Notes: a model not told the origin generated them from the sequence alone. Positions 8,105 through 17,222 are shown, counted from the stretch's first letter. The stretch: DNA of 64,000 nt from Cohnella endophytica (GCF_003628305.1 NZ_RBZM01000012.1:50928-114927), one strand, 5' to 3'. Numbers and translations: made by a program.

Positions 8105-9553
8105 CTATTCGATTTTGACTTTGTCGAAGTTGTTTTTCTGAATTTTGGCCGCCGCGTCGTCCAGGATTTTCTGGAGATCGATGTCGCCTTTGCTCGTGAA
8201 CACTTTCTGAATCACGTTCGCCAGCTCGCCGTAATACGCTTGCGTCTCGTAACTAGCTTCCTTCTTGGACTCCATCAGTTGGCTAAGCTCTGCCGGGAAC
8301 TTGTAGACGTTATCGTGCTTCGCCAATACCGCCTCGTATTTCTTGCCATACTCCGAGTCGTCGTTCCAATAGTTAATGAGCTGCGGCACGTACACTTGAT
8401 TTTTCCCTTTTTGCGAAGTGATCTGGGCATCGATGGAGTCGAGATACGCATCCGTAAAATATTCGTCGACCACGAAATCGAATGCCGCCTGTTGTTGCTC
8501 CTTGGTAGCGAGGCCGTTGATGACCTTATAGTTGCCTCCCGCGATACCGATATGCTTGCCGCCCTTCGTCATGGAAGGAATCGGGTAGATCAATAGATCG
8601 TCTTTGTTAAGTCCGCCTTGGTTAATCGCGGTGTCGAGGGCGTTGCCGCTTCCGCACATCACCATTGCGGCGCGTCCTTGTTTGAACAATGTCAATGCGT
8701 CGCCGTAACCGAGCGCCCAGGTTTTCGGAATGACGTTCGCGTCTTTCAAATCCTTATAGAACTGGAGAGCTTTAAGGCCCGCTTCCGAATTAAACGTGGC
8801 CGTTACTTTCCCATCGGCAACGGATTCGACCTCGCCTCCGGCGGAATACAGGAAGTTCGTCCAGTTCCAGCCGGATTCGGTTCCCTTACCCATCGGCACG
8901 AAGCCCGCGATGCCTTTGGCCGGGTCGTTGACCGCCTTGGCGGCAGTTAGCATATCGTCCCATGTCCAATCGAGAGGCGGCAGTTCTACGCCTTTGTCCT
9001 TGAACAGCTTCTTGTTGATCGTAATCGTCATGCCGTATGCGTCGATCGGTATGCCGTAGGTTTTGCCGTCGATGATGAACGGCGCCAATGCGACCGAGTT
9101 CAGATCCTTAGCATAAGTCCAACCGTTCAGCTTATCGGTCAAGTCGATAATCCATTTCTTGCTCGATAACATCTGGGCTTCCGTCGCCCAAGTCGTGAAC
9201 TCGGTTTGCGCGCTGTTGGAAGCCATCTTGATCGCGATTTCCGTGTTCTCGTATTTCCAATACTTCGGCGTTACCGTAACGTTCGGATACTTCGCTTCGA
9301 ACCGTTTGATGCGAGCGTCCAGCGTCGCGTTCTCTTCCGTCTTGTCCGCCGGCCACGCGTAAGCGACGATGCTCACGGGATCGGCATTCGGCGTAGGTGC
9401 CGCCGGTGTGCTCGCGTCGGGAGTGCTTCCGTCCGTTGCATCCGTCGTCGATGCCGGCGGCGTCGAGCTCGCGTTACCTTCGTTTTTGCCGCTTCCGCAC
9501 CCAGCCAGCACGATAACGAACGCCAGCGCGCCAATCAGCATACTTTTTTTCAT
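8105..9553 (-). CDS. Sugar-binding lipoprotein of ABC transporter (module 1)
   Basis: 482 residues, extracellular family 1 solute-binding protein. The signal peptide ends in the lipobox VLAGC (cysteine about 19), then a Ser/Thr/Ala/Pro-rich linker to about residue 60. The mature fold has typical segments such as FEAKYPNVTV and TYGIPIDAYGM, with late aromatic residues for sugar stacking. The ribosome binding site GAGAGGGG lies upstream of ATG 9553. A 105-bp gap separates it from the regulator gene and includes a TATAAT-like element near 9597, so the transporter genes may have their own promoter under control of the YesN-type regulator. Ligand unknown. Confidence 0.93.
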   Translation of the reverse strand: MKKSMLIGALAFVIVLAGCGSGKNEGNASSTPPASTTDATDGSTPDASTPAAPTPNADPVSIVAYAWPADKTEENATLDARIKRFEAKYPNVTVTPKYWKYENTEIAIKMASNSAQTEFTTWATEAQMLSSKKWIIDLTDKLNGWTYAKDLNSVALAPFIIDGKTYGIPIDAYGMTITINKKLFKDKGVELPPLDWTWDDMLTAAKAVNDPAKGIAGFVPMGKGTESGWNWTNFLYSAGGEVESVADGKVTATFNSEAGLKALQFYKDLKDANVIPKTWALGYGDALTLFKQGRAAMVMCGSGNALDTAINQGGLNKDDLLIYPIPSMTKGGKHIGIAGGNYKVINGLATKEQQQAAFDFVVDEYFTDAYLDSIDAQITSQKGKNQVYVPQLINYWNDDSEYGKKYEAVLAKHDNVYKFPAELSQLMESKKEASYETQAYYGELANVIQKVFTSKGDIDLQKILDDAAAKIQKNNFDKVKIE

Positions 9554-9658
9554 CGTACGTTCAATCCCCTCTCGATTGCTCTTTTATCTTACATTTTTAT
9601 TATAAAAGAACATAATATTACCAGTCGATGAGCGATATATCGTTTACGAGGGGATTCA

Positions 9659-10987
9659 TTATGATTTGATCTCGGAAGGATTGACCCCGAAATGCTTCTT
9701 GAAGATTTTGCTGAAATGCTCGGGAGACTCGTAACCGATCTCGTCGGAAATCTCGTACCTTCTCATATCCGTCGTCAGCAGCAGCCTTTTGGCTTCGTTC
9801 ATCCTCAGCTTCGTAACGTAATCCCAGAGGTTGATTCCGACGATTTTTTTGAACAAATAACTTAAATAATTCGGGCTTAGGCATACGTATTCGGCAATTT
9901 CCTGGAGCTTCAAGCCCTTCTGCCGGTAATGCCCTTCCATATATTGAACGGCGTTCGCGATAAACGAGTTATTGTCGTCCAGTATGCGGCTTGTCGCCAG
10001 AATCTCTCCCGCGGACGGCGGTCCCCCGTGTTTGCCGAAATCTCCGATATAGAACACGTCGTGGTCCCGGTGAATCTCGCTCCAGCGAAGAGCTTCGTCC
10101 GCCTCCCGGGCAATGTCCGCCCAGCTCTGCATGCCTTCGCGGATCGTGCTGATCCCGATCGCATTCTTCATCCGCAAAAACTTCAATAAGTTGTTGTGCA
10201 GCAATTGGGCGATCATCGTCTGCTCGTTCAACCGGCTTGGGTTATCCATCTCCTCGCGCGAGAATTGCAGGACGACCGAAACCGAATGGCTGCCGCCATG
10301 GAAAACGAGACTGTCCCAACGGCTCAGCGTTTCCTCGACGACGTTAAGTGCAGCGTACCGGAGCAGGTTCCGATCGCGGAACGAACGGATATCCGCTTCG
10401 TACATCCCGGCCTTGGCCAGATTCAGCTTGATGGATAGCATACAATAGAAAGGCCCGTCGAATCTTCGCCCCAAGTACGCGAATACCTCTTCCACTTCCG
10501 ATTCGTCGAACCCTTCGGAGACAAGCTCGTTCAACAGATGATTGCGGTTCGAAGCCATGTCCTCGAAGGAAAACTTCTGCGAGAGCGTAGAATCCGTCAG
10601 AACGCGCATTTGCGTGTCCCTCTCCGTAAGAAGTCCCCGCACTAACCGAATGAGCTCCTTCGTGACGACCGGCTTCACGAGATATTCCTTCACGCCGAAC
10701 CTCAATGCCTTCTGCGCGTATTCAAACTCTCCATGCGCGGAGAGGACGATGACGGGGATGAGCGGGTTCTCGGTAAATAAAGTCTCGATCAACTCAATGC
10801 CGCTCATCAGATCCATTTGGATATCGGTAATGAGCAGATCGATTTTCTCCAAGCGGATATAATCGAGCGCCTCGAAGCCGTTGTAAGCCACGAACACTTC
10901 CGAAATGTCGATGTTCGCGTTCTTCAACATCGTGGCTACTCCCATGCAAATCATCGGTTCGTCGTCTACGACCAATACGTTATACAT
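9659..10987 (-). CDS. YesN-type response regulator with AraC DNA-binding domain (module 1)
   Basis: 442 residues. The receiver domain covers about 1-125: VVDDEP, phospho-acceptor D55 in LLITDIQM and KPVVT with the conserved lysine. A linker of about 200 residues is followed by a double helix-turn-helix of the AraC/XylS class (about 340-442), including LQEIAEYVCLSPNYLSYLFKK and SDEIGYESPEHFSKIFKKHFG. The gene starts 16 bp downstream of the YesM-type kinase, so the two are a cognate pair. Expected role: activate the binding-protein and permease genes when the kinase senses a sugar outside the cell. Confidence 0.93.
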   Translation of the reverse strand: MYNVLVVDDEPMICMGVATMLKNANIDISEVFVAYNGFEALDYIRLEKIDLLITDIQMDLMSGIELIETLFTENPLIPVIVLSAHGEFEYAQKALRFGVKEYLVKPVVTKELIRLVRGLLTERDTQMRVLTDSTLSQKFSFEDMASNRNHLLNELVSEGFDESEVEEVFAYLGRRFDGPFYCMLSIKLNLAKAGMYEADIRSFRDRNLLRYAALNVVEETLSRWDSLVFHGGSHSVSVVLQFSREEMDNPSRLNEQTMIAQLLHNNLLKFLRMKNAIGISTIREGMQSWADIAREADEALRWSEIHRDHDVFYIGDFGKHGGPPSAGEILATSRILDDNNSFIANAVQYMEGHYRQKGLKLQEIAEYVCLSPNYLSYLFKKIVGINLWDYVTKLRMNEAKRLLLTTDMRRYEISDEIGYESPEHFSKIFKKHFGVNPSEIKS

Positions 10988-11003
10988 CCCGACCCTCTCC
11001 TCG

Positions 11004-12797
11004 CTACATCTGGGTTTCTTCCGCGTTCGCGGGAATGATCATGACGGCGTAGGTGCCGCCCTCCGGCCGGGCTTCGAAAACGAGTCCGTAGCCCTCTCCG
11101 AAATGGAGCTTGATCCTTCGGTTTACGTTCTGGATGCCGAAGCCCATCTCCGGCAGCTCCCCGTTCGCGATAGCGTTCAGCTTGCCGATATCCGCCGCCC
11201 GGTATCCGTTATCGCCGATGCGAATCTCGACTTGCTCATCCTTGCCTTTGATCGATATCCAGAGCTCGCCCTCGTTGTTCATCTTGCGGATGCCGTGCAA
11301 GATCGCGTTCTCCACGAGCGGCTGCATGACGACCTTCGGAATGAGGTAGCTCTTCGTCCGTTCCTCGATATCCCAGTGGATCTTGAATTCGTAATTGTTG
11401 CGCTTCTGCTGCAATCTGACGTAAGCCTCGATATGCTTCAGTTCCTCGGAGATCGGGATCAGCGTCTTCCCCCGGCTCAGCCCGATACGCATTAGCAGCG
11501 AAAGATCGCGTATCATCTCGGCCGATTCCTCGTTCCCTTCGATCGTCGTGCGCCAGAATATCGACTCCAACGTGTTATAGAGCAGATGCGGATTGATCTG
11601 CGAATGAAGTATCGTCAGTTCGGCTTCCTTATGTTTTAATTCAAGGTCGTATTTATCGTGAATCGTCTGGTTGAGCCGTTTCGTCATTTCGATGAACGCA
11701 TTGTTCAACAAACCGATCTCGTCGCCCCGTTTCACCTTATATTCGTTCGTTAACGGTCTTCCCGGCTCGAAGGAACGGCTCAACCTAGCCAAACGGGAAA
11801 GCGGGCTTAGAATATGCCGGAAAAAGTAAATGCTCGCCAGGAGCAAAATACAGAAGTAAACGATCATCAAATAATTGACGAGCTCCCGCATCGATTCGTG
11901 TTGCCCGATAATCGACCGGATCGGAATTTTGAACAGCAGCTTCGTGTCGCTGTTCTCGCTTGTATGGATGGCATAGAGCCATGATTCCTTGTCATCTCTG
12001 TCGATATATACGCCCTCCGAGGAGCGAAATATTTGTTTCGGAAGGCTGAAGAGGCCGCCGATCTCGAGACCGGCCGTATTCGCCAGTACCGAGTTGCTCT
12101 TGTCTAGCAAGACGATCTGCCCGTCCTTAGGGATTTTGAGCGATTCGAGATCTTTCTGCAGGAGCGAGTCCAGTCCCGTCATCACGAGTACGCCGGCAAT
12201 CGTCCGATCCCCTAACGTATTATTGCTCATCCCCCGAATGTAGGCGGCCGTCTTCACGCCGTGAGGATTGTTCCCAAGCTCGTTCATGACGCGGATAATG
12301 CCGGTTCCCCTGGCGTTAATTGCCGTCTGAAACCAACCGGAGGGGGATAGGTCGCACGAGAAAAACACCCCGTTCTCCTTGACGCTGGAAGCCGGAGCGA
12401 AAGGATAGCCGTCCGCCAGCTCGGGAATGAACACCGAGAAATTAACGCCGCTCTTCGAGTAATTCGTCAGCAGCTTATCGAGCACGAGATATTTTTGCAA
12501 GCGGTCGTATTCGCTAAGCTCCGTCGTGTCGAACATCAACTGGGTTTCCGGAGTGAACATCAGCTTCTCCGTCGTGCCGTCCACCGACATCACGTCCCGG
12601 TCCAGCGTCAGATGACTCGTCTTGACGAGTTGGAACAGCGTATCTCCCATCTGATCTTCCGTGATCTTGGCCACTTTGACCGACACGATCCAATAGGCGA
12701 CCAGAATCGGAATCACGATGAGGAAAACGAAAAACACGACCAGCTTCTGGATCAAATTCATCCGGGATAGCCACTTCACCATGTACGAACCATCCAC
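11004..12797 (-). CDS. YesM-type sensor histidine kinase (module 1)
   Basis: 597 residues. Membrane helices are near 18-38 and 307-326 and enclose a dCache-like extracellular sensor of about 270 residues. HAMP lies at about 327-380. The His_kinase motif is HSQINPHLLYNTLESI with phosphorylated H404, then a HATPase_c with QPLVENAILHG and GDNGY; the glycine box reads GFGIQNVNRRI. This is the HPK7/LytS-like architecture that pairs with YesN regulators. The start could be 12797 or the methionine at 12782; a GAGGGTGG site lies against the first. No signal is predicted from sequence beyond a likely oligosaccharide. Confidence 0.93.
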   Translation of the reverse strand: MDGSYMVKWLSRMNLIQKLVVFFVFLIVIPILVAYWIVSVKVAKITEDQMGDTLFQLVKTSHLTLDRDVMSVDGTTEKLMFTPETQLMFDTTELSEYDRLQKYLVLDKLLTNYSKSGVNFSVFIPELADGYPFAPASSVKENGVFFSCDLSPSGWFQTAINARGTGIIRVMNELGNNPHGVKTAAYIRGMSNNTLGDRTIAGVLVMTGLDSLLQKDLESLKIPKDGQIVLLDKSNSVLANTAGLEIGGLFSLPKQIFRSSEGVYIDRDDKESWLYAIHTSENSDTKLLFKIPIRSIIGQHESMRELVNYLMIVYFCILLLASIYFFRHILSPLSRLARLSRSFEPGRPLTNEYKVKRGDEIGLLNNAFIEMTKRLNQTIHDKYDLELKHKEAELTILHSQINPHLLYNTLESIFWRTTIEGNEESAEMIRDLSLLMRIGLSRGKTLIPISEELKHIEAYVRLQQKRNNYEFKIHWDIEERTKSYLIPKVVMQPLVENAILHGIRKMNNEGELWISIKGKDEQVEIRIGDNGYRAADIGKLNAIANGELPEMGFGIQNVNRRIKLHFGEGYGLVFEARPEGGTYAVMIIPANAEETQM

Positions 12798-12937
12798 CCT
12801 CGCTAAGCTTTACGCCTCGAATGAATATTATTTTCCAATATTCCCCTCTACTCTATCATAGTTCCGCCTAACGTTACGCGCGATGTTCGATATGACGATT
12901 AAGCGGTGCATTATTACGGTCCCGTGTCCCGCCATAG

Positions 12938-12974
12938 AAAAAGAACCTCGCCCTCTTAGAAAGGGCGGGGTTCG
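12938..12974 (-). terminator. Terminator of the MerR-type regulator gene
   Basis: On the minus strand, GAACCCCGCCC pairs with GGGCGAGGTTC across a 9-base loop and TTTTT follows. It lies 23 bp past the MerR stop and before the upstream region of the module 1 kinase. Confidence 0.88.
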
Positions 12975-12996
12975 CTGATCGGATAGGTCAAGGATT

Positions 12997-13827
12997 TCAA
13001 CTATATTTCTGAGTGTATAGGAACTCTTTAACGGCCTCGCTCCTTAATAAGAGCACACAGGAAACGACGGAGTAGACCATCATCCCGACGATCAGCACCG
13101 CTACGGCACTCGGCAGACTGTATTCTCCCCACTGCATGAGAAGCGAGAACCCGGACAAGGTACTCAACGCCGCTCCGAAAATGAACACGTACCGCACCCA
13201 TGTCACTCCGGCGAACAGCGCAATCGAGATGGCGATCTGAACGATGAGCGAGAACAAGGCCAAGTTGATCACGGCCGAGAAAATCGCAGCCGCAACGTTA
13301 ATCGCCGCGATGGCGAAGACGATCCCCTTGCCGACCTTATACCGCCTTTCTTGTCGTTTCAGATAGCGCTCGTATTCTTCCTCCCGCTCCTCCTTCGACT
13401 CCCCGTCGAACTTGCCGAAGCTTGGCGGCGATATATCATGCTGGGGTAGCGCCAGGTTGGCGGAAACGTCTTTCAGCTTGCGCGCCAACGCCTCCATGTC
13501 CATTGCGTTCGACAGATCGAGCCGCTCCAACGCCAACAGAATCGCGGTCTTGGCCTGAACGTCCTCGTTCGTCTTGGCCCGATACTTCTCGAGTACTTCG
13601 GCGATTTGATCCGGCGACCGCTTCATCGTCTTAATCTCATCGATCGTGAAGAACAGCTTGCGCATATCCGCGATCGCGTTCAACTCCGCAATGTCCCGTT
13701 CGGAGTAATCGCGGTACTCTCTTCCGTTGACCACGTTGGACCGAGGGGAGATCAGCTCCTCCTCTACGTAGTACCGTATCGTTCTTTCCGTCAATCCCGT
13801 GCGCTCGCAAACCTCTTTTATTTTCAT
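12997..13827 (-). CDS. MerR-family regulator with a C-terminal multi-helix membrane domain
   Basis: 276 residues. The N-terminal MerR winged helix reads MKIKEVCERTGLTERTIRYY, then EELISP and REYRDYSERDIAELNAI (to about residue 70). The dimerisation helix region follows (about 75-125). Residues about 165-262 are strongly hydrophobic and can form about four membrane helices, with a short charged tail. No cysteine metal site is visible in the effector region. It would be a DNA-binding protein held at the membrane. Its own promoter has the MerR-type 19-bp spacer with a palindrome (see 13849), so it probably autoregulates. The ArsR-type gene upstream is on the same strand and may be a functional neighbour. 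Ligand unknown. Confidence 0.88.
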   Translation of the reverse strand: MKIKEVCERTGLTERTIRYYVEEELISPRSNVVNGREYRDYSERDIAELNAIADMRKLFFTIDEIKTMKRSPDQIAEVLEKYRAKTNEDVQAKTAILLALERLDLSNAMDMEALARKLKDVSANLALPQHDISPPSFGKFDGESKEEREEEYERYLKRQERRYKVGKGIVFAIAAINVAAAIFSAVINLALFSLIVQIAISIALFAGVTWVRYVFIFGAALSTLSGFSLLMQWGEYSLPSAVAVLIVGMMVYSVVSCVLLLRSEAVKEFLYTQKYS

Positions 13828-13848
13828 AGCGTCCGCCCTCCCGCTTCC

Positions 13849-13879
13849 AATGTACGTTCTTACGTAACGTAAGAGTCAA
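13849..13879 (-). promoter_or_regulatory. MerR-type promoter with operator in a 19-bp spacer
   Basis: Minus strand: -35 TTGACT, a spacer of 19 bp and -10 TACATT. The spacer begins with the 15-bp dyad CTTACGTTACGTAAG (7+1+7, perfect arms). A long spacer with a centred dyad is the known target design of MerR regulators. The MerR start codon is 22 bp beyond the -10. Confidence 0.75.
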
Positions 13880-13909
13880 CACCTTTGTCGCATTTTCCGC
13901 GGAAAAAGC

Positions 13910-14518
13910 TTAAGAAAGCTCCTCCCACCTCGCCCACAGCTCCGGAGGGTTCAGTTCGTACACCTCGCGCTCCCGATACATGAACTGGTGCATGATGAAC
14001 TCCCGGCGAATCGTCGCGAAGTCCTCGTGTACTTCCTTGATAAACGCGTTAAGTTCTTTCTCGGAATACGCTCGCCCCTTCTCCAGGCGGGATACGAGAT
14101 GCTCCAACACGATGAGCTTCTTCTTTAACTGCGCAGGCAAGCTCTTTAATTTCCCTTCCGCCGTGAAGAAATTCCTTAGCACGCTGTCTCTCGTCCGTTG
14201 ATTCTCTTCGTTCATCGTCCCCGACTCTCCTTTGCTAGCCCCAACCCTCCGATAGATTAACGCTTCGGTGGCCGCGGAATTGCTCTTAATGAAATAATCG
14301 TTCAGCGTAAAATATATCGTATTCTTCTCCCGGCGTTCGTTAATAAGCGCCGCATCCCGCAGCTTCGTCGCATGATGGGTGATCGTTGCGGGCGTAACCC
14401 CCAGCTTCTCCGCCAGCGTTTGCCCGTTCAATTCGCCTTCCGCGAGCAGGATCAGGATTTTGATACGGGTCGCGTCGGCTAACGCCTTATGGAAGTTCAC
14501 GACTTTTTCCAATTGCAT
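13910..14518 (-). CDS. ArsR-family regulator with C-terminal DUF2087
   Basis: 202 residues. The ArsR winged helix (about 1-90) has HKALADATRIKILILLAEGELNG cut by the usual LxVTPATITHHATKL recognition helix and the wing EKNTIYFTL. The C-terminal part (about 110-190: RNFFTAEGKLKSLPA and later YSEKELNAFI, FATIRREFI) matches DUF2087, seen on transcription regulators. There is no cysteine pair for metal sensing. AGGAGG lies nine bases before ATG 14518. Two palindromes sit just upstream and are probable autoregulatory operators. The next gene downstream is the MerR regulator, 82 bp away and with its own promoter. Confidence 0.88.
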   Translation of the reverse strand: MQLEKVVNFHKALADATRIKILILLAEGELNGQTLAEKLGVTPATITHHATKLRDAALINERREKNTIYFTLNDYFIKSNSAATEALIYRRVGASKGESGTMNEENQRTRDSVLRNFFTAEGKLKSLPAQLKKKLIVLEHLVSRLEKGRAYSEKELNAFIKEVHEDFATIRREFIMHQFMYREREVYELNPPELWARWEELS

Positions 14519-14545
14519 GGTGCTGTGCCTCCTGATTTAATAATT

Positions 14546-14574
14546 ATCTAATTAGATGATAACTAAATTAGTTA
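14546..14574. promoter_or_regulatory. Two adjacent palindromes upstream of the ArsR-type gene
   Basis: ATCTAATTAGAT (14546-14557, perfect) and TAACTAAATTAGTTA (14560-14574, perfect arms around one base) share the half-site CTAA/TTAG. They lie 28-56 bp before the ATG, over the expected promoter, which fits an ArsR dimer operator pair. Confidence 0.65.
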
Positions 14575-14672
14575 TTAAATACAAGAAGAGGATTTCCACT
14601 AAAGCCTCGGACTCGCCACATAATGTTGTGTGACAAGAATTTGTATCGATTCCCGGACATCCTGCCTTCAAT

Positions 14673-14702
14673 AAAAAAGCAAGCTGCCAAGGCAACCTGC
14701 TT
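14673..14702 (-). terminator. Terminator after the 133-residue hypothetical gene
   Basis: Minus strand: AAGCAGGTTGCC pairs with GGCAGCTTGCTT, followed by TTTTTT. It separates the hypothetical gene from the ArsR promoter. Confidence 0.85.
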
Positions 14703-14758
14703 GATGTAGTCATTAAACTATCGTTTCCCGTTAGCTTAATCGTTTATTGAAAATGGAA

Positions 14759-15160
14759 TCACAAATTCGCTACATCCCAGACTCCACCTGAACCATGATA
14801 GGTCTCAACACTTAGCTCAAACTTTCTTTCACATGAAGTACATTTAAAAATGTGATATAAAACATCACCTGGCCAAGGCTGTCCTTTTTGAAGAGAATAA
14901 AAGTCGCAATTACCTTGGATGATCTCCAGCGTTCCTACATATAGAATTTCCTTCACTTGTTCAACAATATTAAAGTATTCGTATGGATGGTCGATACGAA
15001 TTCTCTCTGAAAAACCATCGCACCTACTGCACATTCCATTACCCCCATACTTTTTACCTTCACTGAAGTATTCGAGGAATGACTGAACTATCCTGCCCGT
15101 TAGTTTAATGGAGCTGTACAAATATTTCGGCAATCGGTACATATTCTTAACAACCGACAT
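14759..15160 (-). CDS. Hypothetical protein with two CxxC pairs
   Basis: 133 residues from ATG 15160. The frame is open to 15250, but a terminator hairpin (15175-15203) lies inside that extension, so a start upstream of it is unlikely. Methionines at 15142 and 15034 are alternatives. The last 90 residues hold CSRC and CTSC pairs about 65 residues apart, consistent with a structural zinc ribbon, with mixed alpha/beta sequence between. The N-terminal 40 residues are basic. Base composition is lower in GC than neighbouring genes. I do not recognise the family. It is flanked by terminators on both sides, so it is a single-gene unit. Confidence 0.5.
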   Translation of the reverse strand: MSVVKNMYRLPKYLYSSIKLTGRIVQSFLEYFSEGKKYGGNGMCSRCDGFSERIRIDHPYEYFNIVEQVKEILYVGTLEIIQGNCDFYSLQKGQPWPGDVLYHIFKCTSCERKFELSVETYHGSGGVWDVANL

Positions 15161-15174
15161 CACCCCTGTTCTCA

Positions 15175-15203
15175 ATAAAAAAAGCCGCAAACGAATGTTT
15201 GCG
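15175..15203 (-). terminator. Terminator of the module 2 transporter operon
   Basis: Minus strand: CCGCAAACATTCGTTTGCGG is a 20-bp near-perfect palindrome followed by seven T. It lies 129 bp past the GH130 stop. Confidence 0.85.
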
Positions 15204-15331
15204 GACTTCATAATGAATGGATAGTCTGCGACTTGCAACGGCGCAGGCATAGTGTCGCTATGTCATTGCAGGAATAACCGAGTCATTGGGTCATAATAGC
15301 CAATTGGCCCGGAGCCTCAACTTAATGCCCT

Positions 15332-16354
15332 TTATGCCCGATCTTCCCCGCCCGTCAACGCATCGAGCAACTCGTAAAGCGGTACGGTCGCCAAGCCGAT
15401 GCTCGCGTCGCAACAGCCGTAATAAATGTAAAGCAAACCGTCCACCATGACATTCGCCGTCGGGAAGACGACGTTCGGGAGGACGAGCCCGAATCGCTCG
15501 TAGTACGTCTCCGGCTCCATGATCGGATCCCGGATTCTGGCGATTACCCTGCTCGGATCGTCCAGGTCGAGCAGCAAGGCCCCCACCCTGTACACCGAAT
15601 GAGCATCCACCCCGTGGTAAAGCACGAGCCAGCCCCGGTCGGTCTTCACCGGAGTCGCCGCCGCCCCGATCTTCGTCCCTTCCCATTCCGGGTTCTCCGC
15701 GACCGCTACAAGCTCCGGCTCGGTCCATTCGAACAGATCGTCCGAATAACTGATCCAGATGCCCGGCGTATTCGTTCCGTATTTCTCACCTACATACTGC
15801 ATCGGCCTGCGAAGCAAGGCGAACCGCCCTCCGATTTTCTCCGGAAACAGGGCATTGTCCCTGTCGTCGATCTCCGCCGGCGTCGTATAACAGAGCGGCG
15901 TAAACCGGATACCGTCTTCGGACGCCGCGATGCCGGAGCGCGTAATCATTGGCTCTACGCCGTTCTCCCGCCACTCCGGGTAATTGTCCGGGTAGTACGC
16001 GGGCAATCCCGTGCCCGTCGGCCAGCAATCGAATCGGTAGGGCTGGAGCGCGTAACACATGTAATAGGTTCCGTCGATGCGGACGACACGGGCGTCCTCC
16101 ACGCTCCCCCCGGGGAAACCGAGCATGTCGGCGGTGAACACGGGCTCGTCTGCTACGGGCCGGAAATTCACGCCGTCTTCGCTCTCCAGCAAGCCAATGC
16201 TCGTCCGGAACGGGCGAAGAGAACCCGCGGCCCGCTCGTACATGTAATACTTACCGTCCGCTTCGACTACGCCCGGATTGAAAACCGCGGCTCGCCTCCA
16301 TTCAGCTCCTCCGGGCACGACAATCGGGTTATTCTCGTGTCTTGTCAGCTTCAT
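15332..16354 (-). CDS. GH130-family glycoside phosphorylase (beta-mannoside type)
   Basis: 340 residues, cytoplasmic, no signal peptide. The five-bladed beta-propeller fold shows in repeats of the kind GKYYMYERAAG, GTYYMCYAL and DGLLYIYYGCCD. Residues typical of GH130 include RHENNP at the start, FNPGVV, the VEDARV motif with the aspartate used as general acid, and late GLVLPNVVFPTANV. GH130 enzymes phosphorolyse beta-1,4- or beta-1,2-mannosides or mannosyl-glucose, which saves ATP. It is the last gene of the operon, 28 bp after the MalG-type permease. The transporter is therefore likely to import mannose-containing oligosaccharides. The exact linkage cannot be read from sequence alone. GH43-like hydrolases share the fold, but the motifs favour GH130. 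Confidence 0.85.
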   Translation of the reverse strand: MKLTRHENNPIVVPGGAEWRRAAVFNPGVVEADGKYYMYERAAGSLRPFRTSIGLLESEDGVNFRPVADEPVFTADMLGFPGGSVEDARVVRIDGTYYMCYALQPYRFDCWPTGTGLPAYYPDNYPEWRENGVEPMITRSGIAASEDGIRFTPLCYTTPAEIDDRDNALFPEKIGGRFALLRRPMQYVGEKYGTNTPGIWISYSDDLFEWTEPELVAVAENPEWEGTKIGAAATPVKTDRGWLVLYHGVDAHSVYRVGALLLDLDDPSRVIARIRDPIMEPETYYERFGLVLPNVVFPTANVMVDGLLYIYYGCCDASIGLATVPLYELLDALTGGEDRA

Positions 16355-16382
16355 CTTCTTGTCTCCTGTCAGGCCGCGAAGG

Positions 16383-17222
16383 TTATCCTTTGACCGCTCC
16401 GGCGGTCATGCCTTGTATGATATTTTTGTAGAATGCCAGATAGACGGCCATAACCGGAAGAATGGACAGCACCATCGCCGCCATCAAAGTCGTATAATCC
16501 GACGTGAACTGGCCGTAGAAGTTCGTCAAGCCGACCGGCAACGTCTTAAGCGACTCCTGGCTGACCAATACGAGCGAGAACGGAAACTCGTTCCACGTAT
16601 CCAGAAAGGTTAGAATGACGATCGTGGCGATCGCCGGCTTACAGATCGGTAGCAGAATCCGGGTCATCAGATAAGACGTCGAAGCGCCGTCCATATGCGC
16701 CGCCTCGTCCAGCTCGGCAGGAACAGTCCGGATGAAACTCTCCAGCAAGAAGATCGGCAGAGGCAATCGAATGGCGATGTAAGGCAGGAACAGCGTGTAG
16801 AATTTGTCGTACAATCCGAATTGCTTAAACTGCAAATAGAGAGGCACAATCAGCCCGTATACCGGAATCAGCATGCCGACGATGAAGTACGAGTAGATTC
16901 CGTTTCGCCACTTGAAGCGGAATCTGGACAACGCATACGCGACGCAGAACGACAGAAATACGACGACGACGACCGTCGTCACGGTGTTCAAGGCGCTGCT
17001 GATGAAGTACTGATACATCTTCCCGTCCACGAAAGCTTTGTAGTAGTTGTGGAATTGCAGCCGATGAGGCAGGGAGACGGAATTCAACATGAACTCGTCC
17101 TTGGTTTTGAGGGACGAATACACGATCCAAGCTATCGGAAACACGCAGGCGACGGAGAACGCGAGCATCATCGCGTTAAAGACGAGCTTACCCGATTTGC
17201 CTAACAGCATCCTGACGGTCAT
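16383..17222 (-). CDS. Carbohydrate ABC transporter permease, MalG type (module 2)
   Basis: 279 residues with six predicted helices. The EAA loop reads DEAAHMDGASTSYLMTRILL (about residues 172-191). The ending is GMTAGAVKG. The start codon directly abuts the stop of the MalF-type gene (17223), so translation is coupled. It forms the channel with that partner. Confidence 0.93.
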   Translation of the reverse strand: MTVRMLLGKSGKLVFNAMMLAFSVACVFPIAWIVYSSLKTKDEFMLNSVSLPHRLQFHNYYKAFVDGKMYQYFISSALNTVTTVVVVVFLSFCVAYALSRFRFKWRNGIYSYFIVGMLIPVYGLIVPLYLQFKQFGLYDKFYTLFLPYIAIRLPLPIFLLESFIRTVPAELDEAAHMDGASTSYLMTRILLPICKPAIATIVILTFLDTWNEFPFSLVLVSQESLKTLPVGLTNFYGQFTSDYTTLMAAMVLSILPVMAVYLAFYKNIIQGMTAGAVKG

